From contig JAQNCU010000119.1 of NCBI GenBank assembly GCA_029077775.1, positions 1 through 8,048 on the forward strand: a stretch of DNA of 8,048 bases, written 5' to 3'. The notes below the pieces were generated by a model. The model ran no database searches and was not told where the DNA came from. It saw only the letters and a list, made by a program, of their open reading frames with translations. How positions within the stretch are numbered: the stretch's first letter is position 1; every line of letters begins with the position of its first letter. The translations under genes and the position numbers were made by a program. The DNA is from Acidocella sp. (GTDB taxonomy: Bacteria > Pseudomonadota > Alphaproteobacteria > Acetobacterales > Acetobacteraceae). Below are positions 1-5,006 of this stretch, piece after piece.

Positions 1-269
1 ATGAAGAGGACCAGCCCGCGCATTTGACGTTGCGTGACCCGGCGGTGGCGATCCGCGTGAATTGGGATGAGTATAACAGCCCGGAGACGCGCTATTGCCC
101 GGCTGGGGTCTATGAGATTGTCGGCGCTGAGGCGGGCGCGCCGCAATTGCAGATCAACGCGCAGAACTGCGTGCATTGCAAAACCTGCGATATCAAAGAC
201 CCGACGCAGAACATCAACTGGGTGGTGCCGGAGGGCGGTGGCGGGCCGAATTATCCGGGCGGCATGTAA
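1..269 (+). CDS. Electron transfer flavoprotein-ubiquinone oxidoreductase, C-terminal part (5' end outside window)
   Basis: ETF-QO passes electrons from reduced electron-transfer flavoprotein, which collects them from acyl-CoA and related dehydrogenases, to ubiquinone at the inner membrane through FAD and one 4Fe-4S cluster. Only the last 88 residues are visible; the frame is read from base 3 and ends at TAA 267-269. The visible part is the ferredoxin-like iron-sulfur domain. Cys32 lies in RYCPAGVYE, and Cys56, Cys59 and Cys62 lie in CVHCKTCDIKDP (numbering of the visible fragment); these are the four expected cluster ligands. The ending NINWVVPEGGGGPNY is also typical. Full-length family members have roughly 540-560 residues, so most of the protein, including the FAD-binding part, lies upstream of the window. 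The gene converges on the TPR lipoprotein gene with only 8 bases between the two stops. Identification is secure; the gene symbol varies between genomes and is left blank. Confidence 0.95.
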   Translation, partial: EEDQPAHLTLRDPAVAIRVNWDEYNSPETRYCPAGVYEIVGAEAGAPQLQINAQNCVHCKTCDIKDPTQNINWVVPEGGGGPNYPGGM

Positions 270-277
270 GGCGGGGT

Positions 278-1132
278 TTACCGCTGCAAATTGGCAAGTG
301 GCGTGGTGTTGAACGGGTTGGGCGGCAACGCTGGAATTGTGCCGGGCGGTGGGCTTGGTGGCTGGGTTTGAAACAAGGCTGGGTCTATGGCGGTACGCGC
401 CGCGCGCATGAAGGCTGGGATGGCCGATGGCGGGAGATCGACCGCCAGGACATGCTCTGCCTGCGGCAAGCGGCCTGCGGCGATCAATGCGGTGGCGTAA
501 TCCTCGCGGATTTTGGCGGTGGCATCGGGTCCGGTCGCGAGCGGGCCGAGATATTGCAGGGCGTCGGCAGAATCCCCCGATAAGGCCAGCGAGAGACCAA
601 GATTAACCTCAGTCGGCACGTACCCTGGGGCAAGGCGCAGGGATTGTTCATAAGGGTTCGTGGCGGCGGCGTAACGGCCTTGCAGGTCGCGGGCGATGCC
701 GAGATCGTTGAAGGCGGCGGCGTTTTGCGGGTCGTCGATGGTGGCGGCGGTGAAGGCTTGTTCAGCGGCGGCGGCGTTGCGGCGCAGCAGGCAGCGGCCA
801 AGGCCGGTTTGCGCGGTGGCTGAGTGGGGGTCTATCGACAGGGCCAAACGGAAGGCGGCGATGGTATCCTGGCAGCGGTTAAGGGCGTAATAGGCGTCGG
901 CCTCGTGATACAAAGCGGGTAGATTATCCGGGTGGGCGGCCAGGACGGATTGGCTGATTTTCAGCGCCATGGCAGGGTTTTTGCCCGCGATGGCGGCATC
1001 CGCGACGTTCAGGATGGCGGGGTTGGCGGCATCGGCCACCATGGGCGTGGTGGCGGGCGGCGACATGCAGCCAGCGAGCCCCAAGCCGACAAGCGCGGAC
1101 CCGCAGAGCGGCCAGCGTCTCACCAGGTTCAC
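278..1132 (-). CDS. TPR-repeat lipoprotein, TadD-like
   Basis: Predicted lipoprotein of 284 residues with about five or six tetratricopeptide repeats, probably a protein-protein interaction scaffold at the cell envelope. I chose GTG at 1132-1130. It overlaps the TGA stop of the upstream Sel1 gene (GTGA, 4-base overlap) and gives a compact signal peptide, MNLVRRWPLCG..., with basic residues, a hydrophobic stretch and the lipobox LAGC (Cys22 lipidated). A longer reading from TTG at 1162 adds ten residues rich in His and Ala and spoils the signal peptide. TPR helices run from about residue 36 to 240, for example NDLGIARDLQGRY and VNLGLSLALSGD. A Pro-rich tail follows (TQPPSPPPGTIPALPP). The repeat style resembles TadD proteins of Flp/Tad pilus loci, but no other tad gene is in the window, so a pilus role is inference. 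No strong Shine-Dalgarno precedes the GTG, which fits translation by coupling. Ends at TAA 280-278. Confidence 0.85.
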   Translation of the reverse strand: MNLVRRWPLCGSALVGLGLAGCMSPPATTPMVADAANPAILNVADAAIAGKNPAMALKISQSVLAAHPDNLPALYHEADAYYALNRCQDTIAAFRLALSIDPHSATAQTGLGRCLLRRNAAAAEQAFTAATIDDPQNAAAFNDLGIARDLQGRYAAATNPYEQSLRLAPGYVPTEVNLGLSLALSGDSADALQYLGPLATGPDATAKIREDYATALIAAGRLPQAEHVLAVDLPPSAIPAFMRAARTAIDPALFQTQPPSPPPGTIPALPPNPFNTTPLANLQR

Positions 1133-2067
1133 GGCGTGGGCGTGGCTGCGAGCATAAACCAATAGGCTGATTTCTCAGGGTCCATCGCCACGCCGTTGCC
1201 CGTGAGATAGGCAGCACCAAGGCTGAATTGCGCTTTTACGTTGGCCCGCACGGCGGCGCGCTGCCACCAGAAGGCGGCGCGCGTGTGGCTCTGCGGTACG
1301 CCCTGGCCCAGATCGTAGAGATTACCCAGGCTATCCTGCGCATCCTCGTTGCCCTGGTTGGCGGCGCGCTGCCACCATGTTGCGGCAAGGCTGTAGGATT
1401 GCGGCATGCCGGTGCCGTAATATTCATAATTACCGAGGTTATATTCGGCCTTGGCGTAGCCCTGCGCGGCGGCGGCCGCGAACAAAGCGGCAGCCTTTTG
1501 CACGTTTTGCGGCACGCCGAGCCCGGCATTGTAATTAAAGCCGAGGCTGTTCTGGGCGGCGGCGACCCCCTGGGCAGCGGCGGCGGCGTACCAATGGCTG
1601 GCCTTGGCATTGTCCACGGCGACGCCCGTGCCGTTGGTATAGGCATCACCCAAGGCGAGTTCAGCCTTGGCATTGCCTTGTTCGGCGGCCTGTTTGTACC
1701 AGTAATCGGCGGCGGCACGAGTGGCTGGCACGCCCTGCCCTGCCTGGTACATGGTGGCCAAAGCGAGCTGTGCCGTAACATTGTTCTGTGTGGCGGCGCG
1801 GTAATACCAGGCGGCGGCGAGCAAAAAATTCTGCGGCAGGCCACGGCCCGTGAAATAGGCGGTGGCGAGCCCTGCCTGCGCGCCAGCATCACCGCCCGGC
1901 GGCGCGGCGGTGATGGATGCTGGGGCGGGCGGGCGAATGTCAGTTGCTGAAACGGATGGCGCCGAAAGAGAGGGCGCCGAGGATTGCGCGATGAGCGCGC
2001 AGCCGGGCAGGCTTCCCATGGCGAGGGCGATAATGGCGGCGACGATGCCTCCAGATCTTTGGTTCAC
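1129..2067 (-). CDS. Sel1-repeat lipoprotein
   Basis: Predicted 312-residue lipoprotein built from Sel1-like repeats, a TPR relative that forms curved helical scaffolds for binding other proteins. The N-terminus has a signal sequence (hydrophobic IVAAIIALAMGSLPGC) with lipobox LPGC and lipidation predicted at Cys23. A low-complexity Ser/Ala/Pro linker covers about residues 28-60. Residues 61-312 are seven uninterrupted 36-residue units, and the last unit ends at the stop codon. Typical unit features are xAQxxLGxxYxxGxGVPQ and a closing AAxWWxRAAxQGN. The start is GTG at 2067-2065, preceded by AGGGAG at 2079-2074 with 6 bases of spacing, a good ribosome binding site. The TGA stop (1131-1129) overlaps the GTG of the TPR lipoprotein gene, so the two are likely co-transcribed and coupled. 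Binding partner and pathway are unknown; in other bacteria Sel1 proteins act in envelope, virulence or exopolysaccharide regulation, but nothing here selects one role. Confidence 0.88.
   Translation of the reverse strand: MNQRSGGIVAAIIALAMGSLPGCALIAQSSAPSLSAPSVSATDIRPPAPASITAAPPGGDAGAQAGLATAYFTGRGLPQNFLLAAAWYYRAATQNNVTAQLALATMYQAGQGVPATRAAADYWYKQAAEQGNAKAELALGDAYTNGTGVAVDNAKASHWYAAAAAQGVAAAQNSLGFNYNAGLGVPQNVQKAAALFAAAAAQGYAKAEYNLGNYEYYGTGMPQSYSLAATWWQRAANQGNEDAQDSLGNLYDLGQGVPQSHTRAAFWWQRAAVRANVKAQFSLGAAYLTGNGVAMDPEKSAYWFMLAATPTP
1132..1887 (-). repeat. Seven tandem 108-base units encoding Sel1 repeats
   Basis: The Sel1 gene holds seven consecutive 36-codon units (7 x 108 = 756 bases) with no insertions or deletions between them. 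Units begin at residues 61, 97, 133, 169, 205, 241 and 277. The protein units share the pattern A-x-LG-x-x-Y-x-x-G-x-G-V/M, then A-x-x-W/Y, then A-A-x-Q-G/N. Units four to six look the most alike at DNA level, with repeated GGCGGCGGC-rich stretches. The repeat is inferred from the protein alignment; DNA identity between units was not calculated. Confidence 0.8.
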
Positions 2068-2073
2068 CCGCGA

Positions 2074-2125
2074 CTCCCTGTAATACGTTTTGATTCCATA
2101 ATAATGTATCCTGTGCGTTTTGTAA
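2074..2125 (-). promoter_or_regulatory. Candidate promoter and ribosome binding site for the lipoprotein pair
   Basis: On the minus strand a TATTAT box (2103-2098) lies 16 bases from TTACAA (2125-2120), a plausible sigma-70-type promoter with a good -10 and a mediocre -35. It would start RNA near 2091, about 24 bases before the GTG of the Sel1 gene. AGGGAG at 2079-2074 is the Shine-Dalgarno. The position is sensible, but the region is AT-rich and such boxes arise by chance, so this is only a candidate. Confidence 0.35.
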
Positions 2126-2150
2126 TGAACAGGGCCTCGGGTAAAAATAT

Positions 2151-2179
2151 TTCGATACCGGTATTTAAAACCATATTAT
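2151..2179 (+). promoter_or_regulatory. Candidate dapB promoter overlapping a palindrome
   Basis: TATTAT at 2174-2179 is a good -10 box. The hexamer 17 bases upstream, TTCGAT at 2151-2156, is a poor -35 match. TATAAA at 2177-2182 is an alternative -10. RNA would start near 2186, leaving a leader of about 50 bases before dapB. The perfect palindrome ATACCGGTAT (2155-2164) falls between the two boxes, where a regulator could bind, possibly one that compensates for the weak -35. Promoter and operator roles are both inference. Confidence 0.3.
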
Positions 2180-2225
2180 AAACAGCAATTTATTCAGGCG
2201 TTTTCGTTTTGCCACGAAGGCGGCT

Positions 2226-2240
2226 ATGGACTCAGTATGA
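2226..2240 (+). CDS. Putative four-codon leader ORF (MDSV) coupled to dapB
   Basis: ATG GAC TCA GTA TGA starts 5 bases after a GAAGG Shine-Dalgarno-like sequence (2216-2220). Its TGA (2238-2240) overlaps the ATG of dapB (2237-2239) as ATGA. The dapB ATG has only a weak GGA at 2228-2230 near it, so ribosomes could load on the micro-ORF and re-initiate at dapB. An equally simple reading is that GAAGG serves dapB directly with an overlong spacer of 16 bases, the micro-ORF being accidental. Too short to confirm by composition. Confidence 0.3.
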   Translation: MDSV

Positions 2241-2998
2241 CATTGCGTGTGGGCATTGCCGGAATTTCCGGGCGGATGGGCGTTTTGCTGGCGCGGGCGG
2301 CAAAGCAGGACGCGATTCTGGCCGGGGGAACAAGCCGGAGCGGGACAGCGCCGGAGGGGGCGGTTTTGTTCCCGGATATCGGCGCGCTGGGCAAGGCGAG
2401 CGACGTGGTGGTGGATTTCACGCATGCCGATGCCGTGGCCGGGCACGCCGAAGCCCTGATGCAGGGCCGGACCGCCTGGGTGCTGGGCACGACAGGGTAT
2501 GACGAGGCCGCCGGGGCGGCGATTGCCCGCGCCGCGGCGCATGTTCCGGTGGTGGTGGCGGCGAATTTTTCGACCGGGGTTAATCTGATGTTGATACTGG
2601 CCGAAATGCTGGGCGGTGCCCTGCCCGCCGCGCGGTTCGACGCTGAGATCGTGGAGATGCATCATAGGCAGAAGCTGGATGCGCCATCCGGTACGGCGCT
2701 GGCTTTGGGCCGCGCCGTGGCCGCCGGGCGCAAGGTGGCGCTGGGCGATGTGATGACCGGCGCCAACGGCGCGCCGATCGGGGCACGGCGGGACGGCGAG
2801 ATCGGGTTTGCCAGCCTGCGCGGCGGGCAGGTGGTGGGCCACCATGATGTGATGTTTACCGCCGCCGACGAGCAGATTGTGCTCAGCCACCACGCCTTCG
2901 ACCGGATGGTGTTCGCCAATGGCGCGCTCAGGGCCGCTTTGTGGCTGGCGGGCAGGCCGCCCGGGCTTTATGGGATGCGGGATATTCTGGGGCTGTGA
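2237..2998 (+). CDS. dapB: 4-hydroxy-tetrahydrodipicolinate reductase
   Basis: DapB (253 residues, normal for the family) reduces the DapA product to tetrahydrodipicolinate with NAD(P)H in the cytoplasm, a step towards diaminopimelate for peptidoglycan and lysine. The N-terminal Rossmann domain has the dinucleotide motif GISGRMG (9-15), DFTHADA (60-66), GTTGY (84-88) and NFSTGVN (110-116). The substrate domain has the family signature EMHHRQKLDAPSGTA (140-154), with the expected catalytic His142 and Lys146, then FASLRGGQVVGHHDVMF (201-217). All key residues are present. The start is ATG 2237, since the dinucleotide motif follows within nine residues and no in-frame start lies just upstream. 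Its own Shine-Dalgarno is weak, and a four-codon reading frame ends on this ATG. The stop TGA is at 2996-2998, 114 bases before metK, with no convincing terminator between, so dapB transcripts may run into metK. Confidence 0.96.
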   Translation: MTLRVGIAGISGRMGVLLARAAKQDAILAGGTSRSGTAPEGAVLFPDIGALGKASDVVVDFTHADAVAGHAEALMQGRTAWVLGTTGYDEAAGAAIARAAAHVPVVVAANFSTGVNLMLILAEMLGGALPAARFDAEIVEMHHRQKLDAPSGTALALGRAVAAGRKVALGDVMTGANGAPIGARRDGEIGFASLRGGQVVGHHDVMFTAADEQIVLSHHAFDRMVFANGALRAALWLAGRPPGLYGMRDILGL

Positions 2999-3015
2999 AA
3001 GGCTGGCGGCGGGCT

Positions 3016-3043
3016 GGCGGTACACTTCGCCCCGGTAAAACCG
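3016..3043 (+). other. Two small hairpins at the upstream end of the metK leader
   Basis: GGCG (3016-3019)/CGCC (3028-3031) with an 8-base loop is followed at once by CGGT (3033-3036)/ACCG (3040-3043) with an AAA loop. Both are short and neither is followed by a T run, so they are not terminators. They could be part of a larger leader fold with the hairpin next to the metK start, or chance in GC-rich DNA. Confidence 0.25.
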
Positions 3044-3044
3044 T

Positions 3045-3074
3045 TTGCTCCGTATTGACCAGGCAGAGTGTATA
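3045..3074 (+). promoter_or_regulatory. Candidate metK promoter
   Basis: TTGCTC at 3045-3050 and TGTATA at 3069-3074 with an 18-base spacer make a passable sigma-70-type promoter in the dapB-metK gap. RNA would begin near 3081, inside the left arm of the inverted repeat 3075-3111. If this promoter is the only one, the leader hairpin cannot fully form in the RNA, and the inverted repeat would be better read as a DNA operator. TTGACC at 3055-3060 looks like a stronger -35 but has no -10 at a proper distance. Confidence 0.25.
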
Positions 3075-3111
3075 GGTCATCCGAGGCCGCCATAGGATAA
3101 TGGGGATGATC
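3075..3111 (+). promoter_or_regulatory. Shine-Dalgarno-sequestering hairpin in the metK leader
   Basis: GGTCATCC (3075-3082) pairs with GGATGATC (3104-3111) over 8 base pairs with one G-U. An inner stem CCAT (3090-3093)/ATGG (3100-3103) stacks directly on it, leaving a 7-base left bulge (3083-3089) and a 6-base loop AGGATA. The metK Shine-Dalgarno GGGGA (3102-3106), 6 bases before the ATG, is wholly inside the paired region. The left arm can alternatively pair upstream: TGACC (3056-3060) with GGTCA (3075-3079), 5 pairs, which would free the Shine-Dalgarno. This is a two-state layout as in translational riboswitches. I do not recognise the conserved cores of SAM-II or SAM/SAH elements. Pairing is seen; the regulatory function is inference. 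Confidence 0.45.
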
Positions 3112-3112
3112 G

Positions 3113-4300
3113 ATGCGCGATAAGGGAGAGTTTTTGTTCACGTCTGAGTCCGTCTCAGAGGGGCACCCGGATAAGGTGGCCGACCGGATCTCAGACACCG
3201 TGGTGGATGCTTTTCTTGGCGCCGACCCCTATGCCCGCGTGGCGTGCGAGACTTTGGTGACGACCAACCGGATCATTCTGGCAGGTGAGACTCGCGGGCC
3301 GGAGAGCATAACGCCTGCGCATCTGGAGGAACTGGCGCGCGCCGCGGTGCGCGATATCGGCTATGATCAGGCCGGGTTTTCCTGGCGCAATGCCGAGGTC
3401 TCGGTGCATCTGCACGCGCAATCAAGCGATATCGCGGTGGGGGTGGATGCCGCCGGGAACAAGGATGAGGGTGCCGGCGACCAGGGCATTATGTTCGGTT
3501 ATGCCTGCACCGAGACCGAGGCGCTGATGCCAGCGCCGATCTATTATTCGCACATGATCCTGCGGCGGATTTCAGAGTTGCGGCGGGCGGGTGATGAGCG
3601 GGTGAAGGGGCTGTTGCCCGATGCGAAAAGCCAGGTGACGCTGAAATATGTCGATGGCAAGCCTGTCGCGGCGACATCGGTGGTGGTGTCCATCCAGCAC
3701 GAGGAAGGAATGCGCGCCGGGCAGATCAAAGCGTTGCTCGCCCCGATCGTGCAGACCGCCCTGCCCGCTGGTTGGATGCCGGGGGATGATGAGTTCTATG
3801 TGAACCCGACCGGAAATTTCGTGATCGGCGGACCGGATGGGGATTGCGGGCTGACCGGGCGCAAGATCATCGTGGATACCTATGGCGGGGCGGCACCGCA
3901 TGGTGGCGGTGCGTTCTCGGGCAAGGACCCGACCAAGGTGGACCGCTCAGCCGCCTATGTGTGCCGGTATCTGGCGAAAAATGTGGTGGCGGCCGGGCTC
4001 GCCGAACGCTGCACCCTACAGCTTTCATATGCGATCGGGGTGAGCCAGCCGCTCTCGCTCTACGTGGAACTGCACGGCACGGCGATGGATGTGGACCCGG
4101 TGAAGCTGGAGACGACATTGCGCGCCCTGGTGAACCTGACACCGCGCGGGATTCGCGAGCATTTGCAGCTCAACCGGCCGATTTATGCGGTGACCTCGGC
4201 ATTCGGGCATTTCGGGCGCACCCCGGATGAGGCGTTGGGGACATTCACCTGGGAGAAGACCGATCTGGTGCCCGCGCTGAAGGCGGCATTCGGGCGGTAG
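3113..4300 (+). CDS. metK: S-adenosylmethionine synthetase (methionine adenosyltransferase)
   Basis: MetK (395 residues, normal to slightly long) makes S-adenosylmethionine from methionine and ATP in the cytoplasm, acting as an oligomer with Mg and K ions. The N-terminus FLFTSESVSEGHPDKVADRIS contains the ATP-site motif GHPDK (17-21). Further landmarks are GAGDQGIMFGYA (120-131), the segment 232-259 with PTGNFVIGGPDGDCGLTGRK, and the Gly-rich phosphate loop HGGGAFSGKDPTKVDRSAAY (263-282) with its Lys and Asp residues. No key segment is missing. ATG 3113 is chosen because GGGGA (3102-3106) lies 6 bases upstream and the homologous region begins within eight residues. The leader can fold so that this Shine-Dalgarno is paired. 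Downstream trmB follows after 35 bases, and its enzyme uses the SAM made here. The two genes are neighbours in several alphaproteobacteria, which supports one operon. Confidence 0.97.
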   Translation: MRDKGEFLFTSESVSEGHPDKVADRISDTVVDAFLGADPYARVACETLVTTNRIILAGETRGPESITPAHLEELARAAVRDIGYDQAGFSWRNAEVSVHLHAQSSDIAVGVDAAGNKDEGAGDQGIMFGYACTETEALMPAPIYYSHMILRRISELRRAGDERVKGLLPDAKSQVTLKYVDGKPVAATSVVVSIQHEEGMRAGQIKALLAPIVQTALPAGWMPGDDEFYVNPTGNFVIGGPDGDCGLTGRKIIVDTYGGAAPHGGGAFSGKDPTKVDRSAAYVCRYLAKNVVAAGLAERCTLQLSYAIGVSQPLSLYVELHGTAMDVDPVKLETTLRALVNLTPRGIREHLQLNRPIYAVTSAFGHFGRTPDEALGTFTWEKTDLVPALKAAFGR

Positions 4301-4307
4301 GGGTTGG

Positions 4308-4321
4308 GCGCGGTCTCGCGC
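4308..4321 (+). other. Short GC hairpin in the metK-trmB spacer
   Basis: GCGCG (4308-4312) and CGCGC (4317-4321) form a perfect 5-base-pair stem with a GTCT loop in the 35-base spacer. No T run follows, so it is not an intrinsic terminator. It could slow ribosomes or stabilise the metK end of a cleaved transcript, or be chance in GC-rich sequence. Confidence 0.2.
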
Positions 4322-4335
4322 ATTCGGGTTCAACA

Positions 4336-4998
4336 ATGCCGATAAAGCCACCGCCGGACAGGTTGTATGGAAGGGTGAAGGCCAAGGCGTTGCGCCCGCG
4401 CCAGGCTTGGTTGCTGGCTGAATTTTTGCCGCATCTCGCCTGGCCAGATGTACCGTTTGCGCCGGGTTTGCGGGAATTATGGCTGGAGGTGGGGTTTGGC
4501 GGCGGCGAACACGCGCTGGCGCTGTCGCAAGCCAACCCGCAGGTTGGGTTGATCGCGGCGGAGGTGTTCGAGAGCGGGGTATGCTCGTTGCTGTCGCGCT
4601 TGGCGCCGGAGGGTAAGCCGCCGCACATGCCCGGGAATTTGCGGTTGTTCACCGATGATGCGCGGCCCTTGCTGCGCGGTATGGGCGATGGGGCGCTGGC
4701 GAAATTATTCCTGATGTTCCCTGACCCATGGCCGAAGGCGCGGCACGCCAAAAGGCGTTTCGTGCACCCCGAATTGGTGGCCGCGGCGGCACGCGTGTTG
4801 CGGGCGGGTGGGGAATGGCGGATCGCCTCGGATGACCCGACATATCAGGATTGGACCGATGCCGTGCTGGCCGGGCAGAGCGCATTTGCCGTGACGCGCG
4901 CCTCAAAGCGGCCAGAGGGCTGGCCCGCGACGCGCTATGAGGCGAAGGCGCTGGCGGCGGGGCGGGCACCCGTATGGTGGTCGCTGATTCGAAGGTGA
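4336..4998 (+). CDS. trmB: tRNA (guanine-N7-)-methyltransferase
   Basis: TrmB (220 residues, usual size) methylates N7 of G46 in the variable loop of tRNAs, using SAM, in the cytoplasm. The N-terminal RLYGRVKAKALRPRQ matches the usual lead-in of the family. The SAM-binding motif I is LEVGFGGGEHAL (50-61), followed by AAEVFESGV. The TrmB signature FPDPWPKARHAKRRFV is at 128-143, and RPEGWPATRYEAKA near 182-195 matches the conserved T-R/K-Y/F-E end motif. ATG 4336 is the only sensible start: no in-frame start codon lies between it and the metK stop, and the next internal Met is too late. Its Shine-Dalgarno is weak. It lies 35 bases after metK and is probably co-transcribed with it. The stop TGA (4996-4998) lies 8 bases from the stop of the convergent ABC ATPase gene. 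Confidence 0.95.
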   Translation: MPIKPPPDRLYGRVKAKALRPRQAWLLAEFLPHLAWPDVPFAPGLRELWLEVGFGGGEHALALSQANPQVGLIAAEVFESGVCSLLSRLAPEGKPPHMPGNLRLFTDDARPLLRGMGDGALAKLFLMFPDPWPKARHAKRRFVHPELVAAAARVLRAGGEWRIASDDPTYQDWTDAVLAGQSAFAVTRASKRPEGWPATRYEAKALAAGRAPVWWSLIRR

Positions 4999-5006
4999 TT
5001 TAGTTT

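Larger units (their letters stand above)
2068..2236. other. Divergent intergenic region between the Sel1 gene and dapB
   Basis: These 169 bases separate two divergently transcribed genes. They are the most AT-rich stretch of the window, in contrast with the GC-rich flanking genes. The region holds candidate promoters for both directions, a perfect 10-base palindrome ATACCGGTAT at 2155-2164 and a short coupled reading frame before dapB. I see no terminator or RNA gene in it. Confidence 0.7.

Noticed and set aside
271..284. GCGG/CCGC mini hairpin across the ETF-QO and TPR gene ends as a terminator
   Set aside because: Only 4 base pairs and no T run on either strand; not a convincing intrinsic terminator.
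1228..1950. 240-codon plus-strand frame over the Sel1 gene
   Set aside because: Mirror of the repetitive Sel1 coding sequence; its apparent repeats follow from the 108-base units on the other strand.
2165..3025. 286-codon minus-strand frame over dapB
   Set aside because: Antisense to dapB, whose motifs are all intact; the product is His/Pro/Arg-rich shadow sequence.
2999..3112. Known SAM-II or SAM/SAH riboswitch before metK
   Set aside because: I looked for the conserved cores of these classes and did not find them; the leader is structured but was not assigned to a known class. An Infernal search could overturn this.
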